Of a stretch of 64,000 nucleotides of DNA, positions 26,894 through 34,422 are shown piece by piece (positions within the stretch are counted from its first letter, which is position 1; each line of letters begins with the position of its first letter). The translations under genes were made by a program, and so were the position numbers. Location: assembly GCF_006715565.1 (NCBI RefSeq), contig NZ_VFNL01000001.1:2914001-2978000 (forward strand), read 5' to 3'. Below the pieces are notes generated by a model. The model did no database searches. It worked only from the letters and a program-made list of their open reading frames with translations, and had not been told where the DNA came from. This stretch comes from Microbacterium sp. SLBN-154 (lineage in GTDB: Bacteria; Actinomycetota; Actinomycetes; Actinomycetales; Microbacteriaceae).

Positions 26894-26911
26894 TCTCCGC
26901 AAACGCGGAGA
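26894..26911. promoter_or_regulatory. Palindrome in the divergent mod/moe promoter region
   Basis: TCTCCGC-AAAC-GCGGAGA, seven-base perfect arms around four bases, in the 59-base gap between the HTH-TOBE gene and moeB. It contains the ribosome binding site of the regulator (GGAG on the minus strand), so bound protein could block both transcription and translation. It does not match the E. coli ModE box. Confidence 0.55.
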
Positions 26912-26936
26912 CGGAGCACTTGGTCGAAGCCGGGGC

Positions 26937-26949
26937 TAGCCTGATGCCA
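26937..26949 (+). promoter_or_regulatory. Leaderless-type -10 box before moeB
   Basis: TAGCCT (26937-26942), 6 bases, then ATG 26949, with no ribosome binding site between. Transcription probably starts at or near the ATG. Confidence 0.6.
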
Positions 26950-28073
26950 TGCCGTTGCCACCCCTTGTCGACCCGGCACCGCTGCTCGACAGCGCCGAGC
27001 AGGAGCGGACGCTCCGACACGCCGCCTTGGCCGGGCTCAGCGAGATCGGCCAGCGGCGTCTCGCTGCCGCGCATGTCGCCGTCATCGGGGCCGGAGGGCT
27101 CGGCTCGCCGGTCATCTTCGCGCTCGCCGCCGCAGGCGTGGGAACCCTGACCGTCATCGACGACGACGTGGTGGATCTGTCGAACCTCCAGCGTCAGGTC
27201 CTGCACCGCGTGGCCGATCTCGGCAGGCCCAAGACCGAGAGCGCCGAACGTGTCGCCCGCGACCTGTCCCCCACCACGCGCGTCCACGCTCACCGCGAGC
27301 GCCTGACCGCTCGCAACGCGGTCGATCTGCTCCGCGGCGCCGATCTCGTCGTCGACGGCAGCGACAGCTTCCTCACCCGGGAGGCGGTGGCGGAAGCGAC
27401 CGAGACGCTCGGAGTGCCGCTGGTGTGGGGAGCCCTGCAGGGGGCCGCCGCTCAGGTGACCGTGTTCTGGTCGACCCCGCCGGTCGGCGCCGCACGGGTC
27501 GTCCTCGACGACCTCTACCCCGCCGGGTCGGCTCACGACGCCCCCTCGTGCGCCGAGGCGGGGGTCCTCGGCCCCCTGTGCCTCCAGGTCGGCGGACTCC
27601 TCGCGACCGAGGCGGTGAAGCTCATCGCCGGCGTCGGGGAGCCGCTTCTCGGTCGCATCCTCGTGGTCGACGCCTGGGCGGGGACGGTGCGCGAAGTGCC
27701 GCTGGCGCCCGCGCGGCGATCCGCCCCCGCGCCGATCATCGCCGCGGGCGACATCCCCGAGATCGAACCGGAACGACTGGCCGAGAAGCTCGACACGGGG
27801 GCGGTGCTGCTCGACGTCCGCGAATCGTGGGAGACCGCCCGCGGCGTCATCCCGGGTTCGGTTCTCCGCCCCCTCGCCGACGTGCTCGCCGCACCCACCG
27901 CATTCGCAGGCCCCGTCGGCGACGGCCCCGTCGTGGTCGTCTGTCAGGCGGGAGGCCGCGCCCGGCGGGCCGCCGAGGCGCTTCGCGCCACCGGCGTCGA
28001 GGCCTCGGTGCTCCGAGGCGGCTACGCGGCGTGGATCGCCGCGGCAGGCGCACCCGCGGGGGCGCACACGTGA
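26949..28073 (+). CDS. moeB: MoeB/MoeZ adenylyltransferase with C-terminal rhodanese domain
   Basis: 374 aa. The ThiF/E1-like domain (residues ~15-255) adenylylates the MoaD C-terminal glycine: AVIGAGGLGSPVIFALAAAG, then DLSNLQRQVLH. Residues ~270-370 are a rhodanese with active-site loop CQAGGR for sulfur transfer. The zinc-binding CxxC pairs of E. coli MoeB are absent: the first site reads GAARVVLDDLYP. This agrees with my memory of actinobacterial MoeZ. Cys in APSCAEAGVLGPLC remains. The stop overlaps moeA as GTGA. Confidence 0.92.
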   Translation: MPLPPLVDPAPLLDSAEQERTLRHAALAGLSEIGQRRLAAAHVAVIGAGGLGSPVIFALAAAGVGTLTVIDDDVVDLSNLQRQVLHRVADLGRPKTESAERVARDLSPTTRVHAHRERLTARNAVDLLRGADLVVDGSDSFLTREAVAEATETLGVPLVWGALQGAAAQVTVFWSTPPVGAARVVLDDLYPAGSAHDAPSCAEAGVLGPLCLQVGGLLATEAVKLIAGVGEPLLGRILVVDAWAGTVREVPLAPARRSAPAPIIAAGDIPEIEPERLAEKLDTGAVLLDVRESWETARGVIPGSVLRPLADVLAAPTAFAGPVGDGPVVVVCQAGGRARRAAEALRATGVEASVLRGGYAAWIAAAGAPAGAHT

Positions 28074-29335
28074 GCGCCGCCCACGTCCTGCGGTCGGTCG
28101 AGGAGCACCGCGAGGTCATCCTCGCCGCCGTCCGCCCCGGCGAGGTCGTCGCATCGCCCGTCGAGACTGCGCTCGGTCTGACCCTCGCCGAACCGGTGCG
28201 CGCACGGGTGCCGATTCCGGTCTTCGACAATTCGGCGATGGACGGCTTCGCCGTGCGCTACGACGATGTCGCCGGTGCGACGCCGGCGACACCGATCGCG
28301 CTCCGCGTCGTCGCCGACCTGCCTGCCGGGAGCCCTCTCGATCCCTTCCTCCGCCCCGGCGAGGCCGCTCGGATCATGACCGGGTCGGCGATGCCCACCG
28401 CGGCCGACACCGTCGTGCCGTTCGAGGACACCGTCGACGGTCTGGCCGACTCCCTCGGCGAGATCCAGGTACGCCACGCCCCACGGGCCCGCGGCGCCCA
28501 CCGACGGGCCCGTGGCGGTGATCTCTCGCCCGGTGACGAGGTGGTCGCCGCGGGGATCGCGCTCGGGGCCTTCCAGCTCGGCGCGGCCGCTGCGGCGGGC
28601 GTCGCCGTCGTCCGGGTTCGCCGCCGACCACGTGTGGCGGTGATCTCGACGGGATCCGAACTCGTCGCCCCCGGCGCCGACCTCGCGCGGGGCCAGATCC
28701 CGGAGTCCAACAGCATCCTCCTGGCGGGGCTCGCGCGCGACGCGGAATGCGAGGTCGTCCTGCGCACGACCGTCGCCGACGACGACGACGGCCTGCGACC
28801 CGCACTCGCCGCGGCCCGGGAGGCGGGCGCGGACGCCGTGGTGTTCTCGGGGGGCGTGAGTGCCGGCGCCTACGAGGTGGTCAAGTCCACCCTCGGTCCC
28901 ACCGGGGAGATGACCTTCACCGCCGTGGCCATGCAACCCGGCAAGCCGCAGGGTTTCGGCGCGCTCGACGACGGCACCCTGCTGTTCGGGCTCCCGGGTA
29001 ACCCGGTGAGTGCCGCGGTGTCGTTCGAGGTGTTCGTGCGCCCCGCCCTGCTCCTCATGGCCGGGCGCGCGCAGCTCGAGCGCCCCGTTCTGCGGCTCGC
29101 CGCCGGCACGGGGTGGCGCACGCCTCCCGGTCGCCGCCAGTACCTCCCCGCCGCCATCGACCGCAGCGACGCCGCCGCGTGGCGGGTCGTCCCCGCGACC
29201 GCGGGTGGCTCGGGCTCGCACCTGGCCGGCGGCCTCGCTCAGGCCGAGGTCTTCGCCGTCGTCCCGGCGGAGGTGGAGCAGATCGAGCCGGGCGACCGGG
29301 TTGACGTCATGCTCCGAGGGTCGATGTCATGCTGA
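28070..29335 (+). CDS. moeA: Molybdopterin molybdenumtransferase MoeA
   Basis: 421 aa from GTG 28070, overlapping the moeB stop; the frame is open upstream but there encodes antisense-like sequence. It inserts molybdate into adenylylated molybdopterin. Visible: PVFDNSAMDGFAVRYDD, IMTGSAMPTAADTVVPFEDT, the catalytic-core VVFSGGVSAGAYEVVKSTL and FGLPGNPVSAAVSFEVFV. The acidic/proline signature and length are typical. Confidence 0.94.
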   Translation: MSAAHVLRSVEEHREVILAAVRPGEVVASPVETALGLTLAEPVRARVPIPVFDNSAMDGFAVRYDDVAGATPATPIALRVVADLPAGSPLDPFLRPGEAARIMTGSAMPTAADTVVPFEDTVDGLADSLGEIQVRHAPRARGAHRRARGGDLSPGDEVVAAGIALGAFQLGAAAAAGVAVVRVRRRPRVAVISTGSELVAPGADLARGQIPESNSILLAGLARDAECEVVLRTTVADDDDGLRPALAAAREAGADAVVFSGGVSAGAYEVVKSTLGPTGEMTFTAVAMQPGKPQGFGALDDGTLLFGLPGNPVSAAVSFEVFVRPALLLMAGRAQLERPVLRLAAGTGWRTPPGRRQYLPAAIDRSDAAAWRVVPATAGGSGSHLAGGLAQAEVFAVVPAEVEQIEPGDRVDVMLRGSMSC

Positions 29336-29339
29336 GGGG

Positions 29340-29813
29340 ATGAGCTTCACACACCTCGACGCCGCCGGCCGGGCCCGCATGGTGGACGTCACCGAGAAGA
29401 CCCCGACCGTCCGCGCCGCCACCGCGCGCGGCTTCGTCCGCTGTAAGCCCGCGGTGGTCGCCGCCCTGCGCGATGGGGCGGTTCCCAAGGGCGATGTCCT
29501 GGCGGTGGCGCGGATCGCCGGCATCCAGGCGGCCAAGCTCACCCCCACCCTGCTGCCCCTCGCCCACGTCATCGGCGTCCACGGCGCGACGGTCGACCTC
29601 GTCGTCGAGGACGAGGGCGTGTCGGTCGAGGCGACCGTCCGCACCGCCGATCGCACCGGCGTGGAGATGGAGGCTCTCACCGCGGTGAGCGTCGCCGCCC
29701 TCGCGGTCGTCGACATGGTCAAGGGCATGGACAAGTCCACCTCCATCGAGGCCGTGCGGATCGTGGCGAAGGAGGGTGGGCGCTCAGGAACGTGGGTGCG
29801 CCCGGAAGGATGA
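29340..29813 (+). CDS. moaC: Cyclic pyranopterin monophosphate synthase MoaC
   Basis: 157 aa from ATG 29340, 4 bases after the moeA stop and preceded by TGAGGGG; this gives the family start MSFTHLDAAGRARMVDVTEK. It acts after MoaA to form cyclic pyranopterin monophosphate. The active site stretch TPTLLPLAHVI and the C-terminal DMVKGMDKSTSIE with its catalytic lysines are present. The stop overlaps mobA as ATGA. Confidence 0.95.
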   Translation: MSFTHLDAAGRARMVDVTEKTPTVRAATARGFVRCKPAVVAALRDGAVPKGDVLAVARIAGIQAAKLTPTLLPLAHVIGVHGATVDLVVEDEGVSVEATVRTADRTGVEMEALTAVSVAALAVVDMVKGMDKSTSIEAVRIVAKEGGRSGTWVRPEG

Positions 29814-30454
29814 TCGATCTCTCCGCGATCCTGCTCGCCGGCGGGCGGGCGCGGCGACTGGGTGGGGTGGCCAAGCCGCTCCAGACCGTGGGAGGCAGAT
29901 CCCTGCTCGACATCGCCGTCACCGCGGCGACCCGCGCCGGCGCCGACCCGATCGTCGCCGTCGGTCCCGAGATGCCCGCCGCGGGCACCGTGCGGTGGAC
30001 CCGCGAGGATCCCCCGTTCGGCGGACCGGTGGCGGGGATCGTCGCGGGTTTCGACGCCGCGACGACGGCGGCGGACACTCCGGCCTCGTGGACGCTCGTG
30101 CTCGCGTGCGACCTCCCCCACGCCGAATCCGCCGTCCCCCTTCTCACCGCCGCGGCCGCGCTGGTGCCGAGCGACGTGGAGGCCGTCTGCCTCGGTGACG
30201 CCACCAGCCGACCGCAGTTCCTCGTGGGCGTGTTCCGCACCGCTGCCCTCGGGCGCCGGATCGAGCGGATGCCGCAGCGCGGCCGTGACGCGGCCGTCCG
30301 CGACCTCGTGACCGACCTCGCCGTGACGGTCGTCAGGGATCCAGGAGCCGCGGCTCTCTCCTCCGACGCCGCCGCGGCTCTCTCCTTTGACGTCGACACG
30401 TGGGAGGATCTTGAAGCGGCGCGCCGCGCCGGGGAGGACGGGAACCGTGAGTGA
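29810..30454 (+). CDS. mobA: Molybdenum cofactor guanylyltransferase MobA-like
   Basis: 214 aa. It is expected to attach GMP to molybdopterin to give the guanine dinucleotide cofactor used by formate dehydrogenase-type enzymes. The nucleotidyltransferase motif is LLAGGRARRLGGVAKPL, followed by DPPFGGPVAGIVAGFDA and a VLACDLPHA metal site. ATG 29810 overlaps the moaC stop. A second member of this family (MocA/CofC) can look alike, but the FdhF client favours MobA. Confidence 0.88.
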   Translation: MIDLSAILLAGGRARRLGGVAKPLQTVGGRSLLDIAVTAATRAGADPIVAVGPEMPAAGTVRWTREDPPFGGPVAGIVAGFDAATTAADTPASWTLVLACDLPHAESAVPLLTAAAALVPSDVEAVCLGDATSRPQFLVGVFRTAALGRRIERMPQRGRDAAVRDLVTDLAVTVVRDPGAAALSSDAAAALSFDVDTWEDLEAARRAGEDGNRE

Positions 30455-30758
30455 GACACCCACACCGACACCGCGCACGCTGGCTCCGGAGGCCCTGGAC
30501 CGCTGGGCCGAGCTGATGCGCGAGCACTTCGACCTCGCCGCCGACCAGGTGCCCGTCTCTGGCGTCCTCGACCTCGCGCGGGAGGTCGCGAACGGTGTCG
30601 CCCGACCCGGCGCCCCCCTGGGAGCCTTCGTCGCCGGTCTCGTCGCCGGTCGGGCCGGAGCCGGCCCCGACGACATCAGGGCCGCGCTCGACGCCGTCGT
30701 CGACCTCGTCGCCCGGTACGACGACGCCGCACCTTCCGAGCAGACGGCGGGAACCTGA
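30447..30758 (+). CDS. DUF6457 small protein of the molybdenum locus
   Basis: 103 aa from GTG 30447, 8 bases inside mobA. It is helical: LAPEALDRWAELMREHFDLA, then a Gly/Ala-rich hydrophobic segment ARPGAPLGAFVAGLVAGRAG. I match it to DUF6457, a family I recall beside or fused to MobA in actinobacteria. It is locked between mobA and moaD (0 bases to moaD), so a helper role in guanylylation or cofactor handover is plausible. No catalytic residues are evident. Confidence 0.75.
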   Translation: MSETPTPTPRTLAPEALDRWAELMREHFDLAADQVPVSGVLDLAREVANGVARPGAPLGAFVAGLVAGRAGAGPDDIRAALDAVVDLVARYDDAAPSEQTAGT

Positions 30759-30992
30759 GTGGCGCGCGTGAGGTACTTCGCTGCGGCCGAGGAGATGGCC
30801 GGCACGAGCGAGGAGACGAGGGCCGAGCCGACCCTCGGCGCGCTGCGCGCGGCGCTGGCGGCCGAGCGTCCGGGAATGGCGGGACTGCTCCCCCGCTGTG
30901 CGGTTCTCGTCGGCGGCAGCCGGGTCGATGACGACGAGCCGCTCAGCGCCGAGACCGTGGTCGATGTCCTCCCGCCCTTCGCAGGCGGGTGA
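30759..30992 (+). CDS. moaD: MoaD, small subunit of molybdopterin synthase
   Basis: 77 aa, beta-grasp ubiquitin-like sulfur carrier. GTG 30759 directly follows the preceding stop. It ends in ...VLPPFAGG, whose terminal Gly-Gly is adenylylated by MoeB and thiocarboxylated. It partners MoaE, whose gene ends 3 bases away on the opposite strand. Confidence 0.93.
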   Translation: MARVRYFAAAEEMAGTSEETRAEPTLGALRAALAAERPGMAGLLPRCAVLVGGSRVDDDEPLSAETVVDVLPPFAGG

Positions 30993-30995
30993 GGC

Positions 30996-31424
30996 TCAGC
31001 CGCCGAGGCCGAGCCAGGTCGCGGTCCCGTCGACCTCGATCTGGCGCTTCCACACCGGCAGATCCGTCTTGATCCGCTCGATGAGCTGACGGCAGGCGTC
31101 GAAGGCGGCACCTCGATGCGCGGCGGCCACCGCGATCATCACCGCAGCGTCTCCGACCTCGAGGCTTCCCACGCGATGGCTGACCGCGACGAGCGCACCG
31201 GTGTCACCGGCCGCCTCCTGTGCGAGCGAGGTGAGGACCGTCTCGGCATCGGGATGAGCGGTGTACTCCAGCGCCCGCACTGCTGCCGCAGCATCCGGAT
31301 CGTGGTCTCGCACCCGCCCGATGAAGGTCGTCACCGCGCCGGCTGCGGCGTCTTCGACGGCGTCGAGATGCGCGGCGAGATCGAGGGGCTCGGCGCTGAT
31401 CCGCGCCATCCGCACCGTCGTCAT
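30996..31424 (-). CDS. moaE: MoaE, catalytic subunit of molybdopterin synthase
   Basis: 142 aa. It transfers sulfur from MoaD to cyclic pyranopterin monophosphate. Recognised by TTFIGRVRDHD, YTAHPDAE, VSHRVGSLEVGDAAVMIAVA, AAHRGAAFDACRQLIERIK and the catalytic-lysine stretch KTDLPVWKRQ. ATG overlaps the mog stop as ATGA. Convergent with moaD, with only 3 bases between stops and no room for a terminator. Confidence 0.95.
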   Translation of the reverse strand: MTTVRMARISAEPLDLAAHLDAVEDAAAGAVTTFIGRVRDHDPDAAAAVRALEYTAHPDAETVLTSLAQEAAGDTGALVAVSHRVGSLEVGDAAVMIAVAAAHRGAAFDACRQLIERIKTDLPVWKRQIEVDGTATWLGLGG

Positions 31425-31903
31425 CGGTGGTCCTCCCCCGCGAGCTGGTCGAGCACGTGCCGGGCGACCGAGAGGATGACCGGCATGCCCGACGTCACGG
31501 CCCGCGGGGAGCCGGGAAGGTTGACCACCATCACACCGTGCGGGTCCACCACTCCGGCAAGTCCCCGCGTGAGCATGCCCGCGGGCTTCTCCGCCGCGCC
31601 CCGCCGGCGCAGTTCCTCCGCGATCCCCGGGATCTCGCGGGTGAGCACCCTCGCGGTTCCCTCGGGCGTCGCGTCGCGCGGTCCGACGCCCGTGCCGCCG
31701 GTGGTGATGACGAGTTTCACGCCCGCGAGCACCTGAGCCGTCACCGCACGCTCGACGCTGTCGGCACCGTCGGCGACCACGACCGCCTCGTCGCAGTCGA
31801 ACCCGGCCTCGCGGAGCGCGGCGACAGCCAGCGGTCCGCTCTCATCGGCACGCGTGCCGGCGGCGGAGCGGTCGGAGACGGTGATGACGGCGGCGGTGTG
31901 CAC
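31421..31903 (-). CDS. mog: Molybdopterin adenylyltransferase Mog/MoaB
   Basis: 160 aa. It adenylylates molybdopterin before MoeA inserts molybdenum. Motifs: AAVITVSDRSAAGTRADESG near the start, LVITTGGTGVGPRDATPEG in the middle, IPGIAEELRR, and VNLPGSPRAV. First gene of the short mog-moaE operon, 9 bases past the end of the FdhF-type gene, so probably expressed with it. Confidence 0.93.
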   Translation of the reverse strand: MHTAAVITVSDRSAAGTRADESGPLAVAALREAGFDCDEAVVVADGADSVERAVTAQVLAGVKLVITTGGTGVGPRDATPEGTARVLTREIPGIAEELRRRGAAEKPAGMLTRGLAGVVDPHGVMVVNLPGSPRAVTSGMPVILSVARHVLDQLAGEDHR

Positions 31904-31912
31904 GCCCTCAGC

Positions 31913-34381
31913 CTAGGCGCGCGCGGCGGCGGCGACCTGTTCGAGGCGGACCACGATCGACTTCGACGTGGGTGTGCCGCTGACGTCGGCGACGGAGTCC
32001 AGGGGAACCAGGACGTTCGTCTCGGGGTAGTAGGCCGCGGCATTGCCGCGCGGGGTGGGGTAGGCGACGACCCGGAACCGTTCCGCGCGGCGCTCCTCGA
32101 CAGCGCCGTTCGACATCGTCCACTCCGACACGAGGTCGACCAGGTCGCCGTCGCGCAGCCCCTGGGCGCCGAGATCGTGCTCGTTGACGAGGACCACCCG
32201 GCGACCGCCGTGGATGCCGCGGTAGCGATCATCCTTGCCGTAGATCGTGGTGTTGTACTGATCGTGCGACCGCAGGGTCTGCAGCAGCAGCCTGCCGGCC
32301 GGGATCTCGGGGTATTCGAGGCGATTGGCGGTGAACATCGCACGCCCGGTTTCGGTGGCGAAGGTGCGCGCGTCGCGGGGACCGTTCGGGAGGATGAAGG
32401 TGCGCCCCTTGGCGATCCGCTCTTCGAAGTCCTCGAAGCCGGGGACCACCCGGGCGATGTGCGCGCGGATGAGCGCGTAGTCGTTCTCCAGGGCCGACCA
32501 GTCCGCGTGCGGGACGTTCCGCGGACGATCCACCCCTGCGGGGTCGGCGCCGCCGGGCTCCACGGTGTCGCGCTCGACCTGCCGGCGATCGACCTCTGCG
32601 GGTGCCGGCTGGGTCTCGAGCGGTGGCGCCGTGGGCGGCGCATCGACCTGGTCGCCGTCGACGTCGTCGAACAGCAGCCTGCAGAGCCGCGCGACGATCG
32701 CCACCTCGCTGAGGAGGTCGTCGGACGGTGGCGCGAGCCGGCCGCGGGAGGCGTGGACCGCGCTCATCGAGTCCTCCACCGTGACCCGCTGCTGTCCGCC
32801 GCCCCGGCGGTCGCGGTCGGTGCGGCCGAGCGTGGGCAGGATGATCGCCCGACGGCCGGTCACCAGGTGCGAGCGGTTGAGCTTGGTCGAGACCTGCACG
32901 GTCAGATCCGTGGTCGCCAGGGCTGCCTCGGTCACGGCGGTATCGGGCGTGGCGCTGGCGAAGTTGCCACCCATCGCGAAGAACACCCGGACCCGGCCGT
33001 CGCGCATGGCGCGGATCGCGTCGACGGTGTCATAGCCCCACTCGCGCGGGGCGGCGAAGTCGAACTCGCGGTCGAGCGCGTCGAGGAACGCCGTGGAGGG
33101 CTTCTCGTAGATGCCCATGGTGCGATCGCCCTGGACGTTGGAGTGGCCGCGGACGGGGCAGACCCCCGCACCGGGGCGCCCGATGTTGCCCTGGAGGAGC
33201 AGGACGTTGACGATGTCGCGCAGCGTCGGCACGGAGTGCTTGTGCTGGGTCAGCCCCATCGCCCAGCAGACGATCGTGGCCCTCGATCCCCGGACGGTCT
33301 CGGCGACGTGGCGGAGGCGGTCCTCGGCGATCCCCGTCGCGACGACCAGCTCCTCCCACGGCACCGCGGCGATCGCGGCTCGATACTCTTCGAAGCCCGA
33401 GGTGTAGGAGTCGATGAACGGGCGATCGATCACGCCTCCCTCCCGGTCCTCCGCTTCGAGCAGATGCTTCCCGATGGCCTGGAACAGCGCCTGGTCGCCA
33501 CCGAGACGGATCTGCACGAACTGGTCGGCGATCCGTGTGCCGCCGAGGATCATGCCCTTCGGGGTCTGCGGGTTCTCGAATCGGATGAGCCCGGCCTCGG
33601 GGAGCGGGTTGACCGCGATGATCGTCGCTCCGCGCGCCTTGGCCTTCTCGAGCGCGCTGAGCATGCGGGGGTGGTTCGTCCCCGGGTTCTGCCCGGCGAC
33701 GATCAGGAGATCCGCCTCGTGGATGTCGGTGATGGAGACCGTGCCCTTGCCGATCCCGAGCGTCTGGGTCAGCGCCGACCCGGATGACTCGTGGCACATG
33801 TTCGAGCAATCGGGGAGGTTGTTCGTCCCGAGTCCGCGGACGAGCAGCTGGTAGAGGAAGGCGGCTTCGTTCGACGTGCGCCCGGAGGTGTAGAACACCG
33901 CCTGGTCAGGGTCGTCGAGTCCGCGGAGTTCATCCGCGATGACACGGAGGGCGTCGTCCCACGAGACCTCCCGATAGTGGGTGGCCCCCTCGTCGAGGAT
34001 CATCGGGCGGGTGAGACGGCCCTGCTGCCCCAGCCAGTAGTCGTCGCGATCCCGCAACTCGGCGACGCTGTGCCGCGCGAAGAAATCCGGACCCACCTTC
34101 CGCAGCGTCGCCTCTTCCGCGACGGCCTTGGCCCCGTTCTCGCAGAACTCCGCGATGTGGCGCTTGTCCTCCTCCGGCCACGCGCAGCCCGGACAGTCGA
34201 AGCCGTCCTTCTGGTTCACCCGGAGCAGGGTCTGGGCGCTGCGCACCACCCCCATCTGCTCGTAGGACATCTGCAGGGCGTGGAGAACGGCGGGGACGCC
34301 GACGGCGACCTTCTTGCGGTCACCGACCGTCAGATCGTTCTCATCGATGTCGGAGGTGGGGGGCTTCGTCGCCATGTCCAC
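31913..34381 (-). CDS. FdhF/YdeP-type molybdopterin oxidoreductase
   Basis: 822 aa from GTG 34379-34381 (GAGG 7 bases upstream); ATG 34373-34375 is the alternative. It resembles formate dehydrogenase alpha-like proteins of the YdeP class. The N-terminus has a single CPGC pair (FDCPGCAWPEEDKRH) instead of the four-cysteine Fe-S motif. The molybdenum region reads DCSNMCHESSGSAL, with Cys as likely metal ligand and no in-frame UGA selenocysteine. Molydopterin domains (ADLLIVAGQNPGTNHPRMLS) and a C-terminal MopB-CT barrel (NVLVPLDSVADVSGTPTSKS) follow. No FdoH/FdsB-like partners lie nearby. Substrate not certain. Confidence 0.88.
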   Translation of the reverse strand: MDMATKPPTSDIDENDLTVGDRKKVAVGVPAVLHALQMSYEQMGVVRSAQTLLRVNQKDGFDCPGCAWPEEDKRHIAEFCENGAKAVAEEATLRKVGPDFFARHSVAELRDRDDYWLGQQGRLTRPMILDEGATHYREVSWDDALRVIADELRGLDDPDQAVFYTSGRTSNEAAFLYQLLVRGLGTNNLPDCSNMCHESSGSALTQTLGIGKGTVSITDIHEADLLIVAGQNPGTNHPRMLSALEKAKARGATIIAVNPLPEAGLIRFENPQTPKGMILGGTRIADQFVQIRLGGDQALFQAIGKHLLEAEDREGGVIDRPFIDSYTSGFEEYRAAIAAVPWEELVVATGIAEDRLRHVAETVRGSRATIVCWAMGLTQHKHSVPTLRDIVNVLLLQGNIGRPGAGVCPVRGHSNVQGDRTMGIYEKPSTAFLDALDREFDFAAPREWGYDTVDAIRAMRDGRVRVFFAMGGNFASATPDTAVTEAALATTDLTVQVSTKLNRSHLVTGRRAIILPTLGRTDRDRRGGGQQRVTVEDSMSAVHASRGRLAPPSDDLLSEVAIVARLCRLLFDDVDGDQVDAPPTAPPLETQPAPAEVDRRQVERDTVEPGGADPAGVDRPRNVPHADWSALENDYALIRAHIARVVPGFEDFEERIAKGRTFILPNGPRDARTFATETGRAMFTANRLEYPEIPAGRLLLQTLRSHDQYNTTIYGKDDRYRGIHGGRRVVLVNEHDLGAQGLRDGDLVDLVSEWTMSNGAVEERRAERFRVVAYPTPRGNAAAYYPETNVLVPLDSVADVSGTPTSKSIVVRLEQVAAAARA

Positions 34382-34422
34382 AGGCTACCCTCGCCTCGGC
34401 GACGGCGAGCGGGGGTTCCCAC

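Noticed and set aside
31427..33787. 786-codon plus-strand frame opposite mog and the molybdoenzyme
   Set aside because: No domain, no ribosome site, composition typical of antisense to a high-GC gene.
33750..33850. In-frame UGA selenocysteine in the formate dehydrogenase-like gene
   Set aside because: The metal-ligand position in NMCHESSG is an ordinary Cys codon and the frame is uninterrupted.
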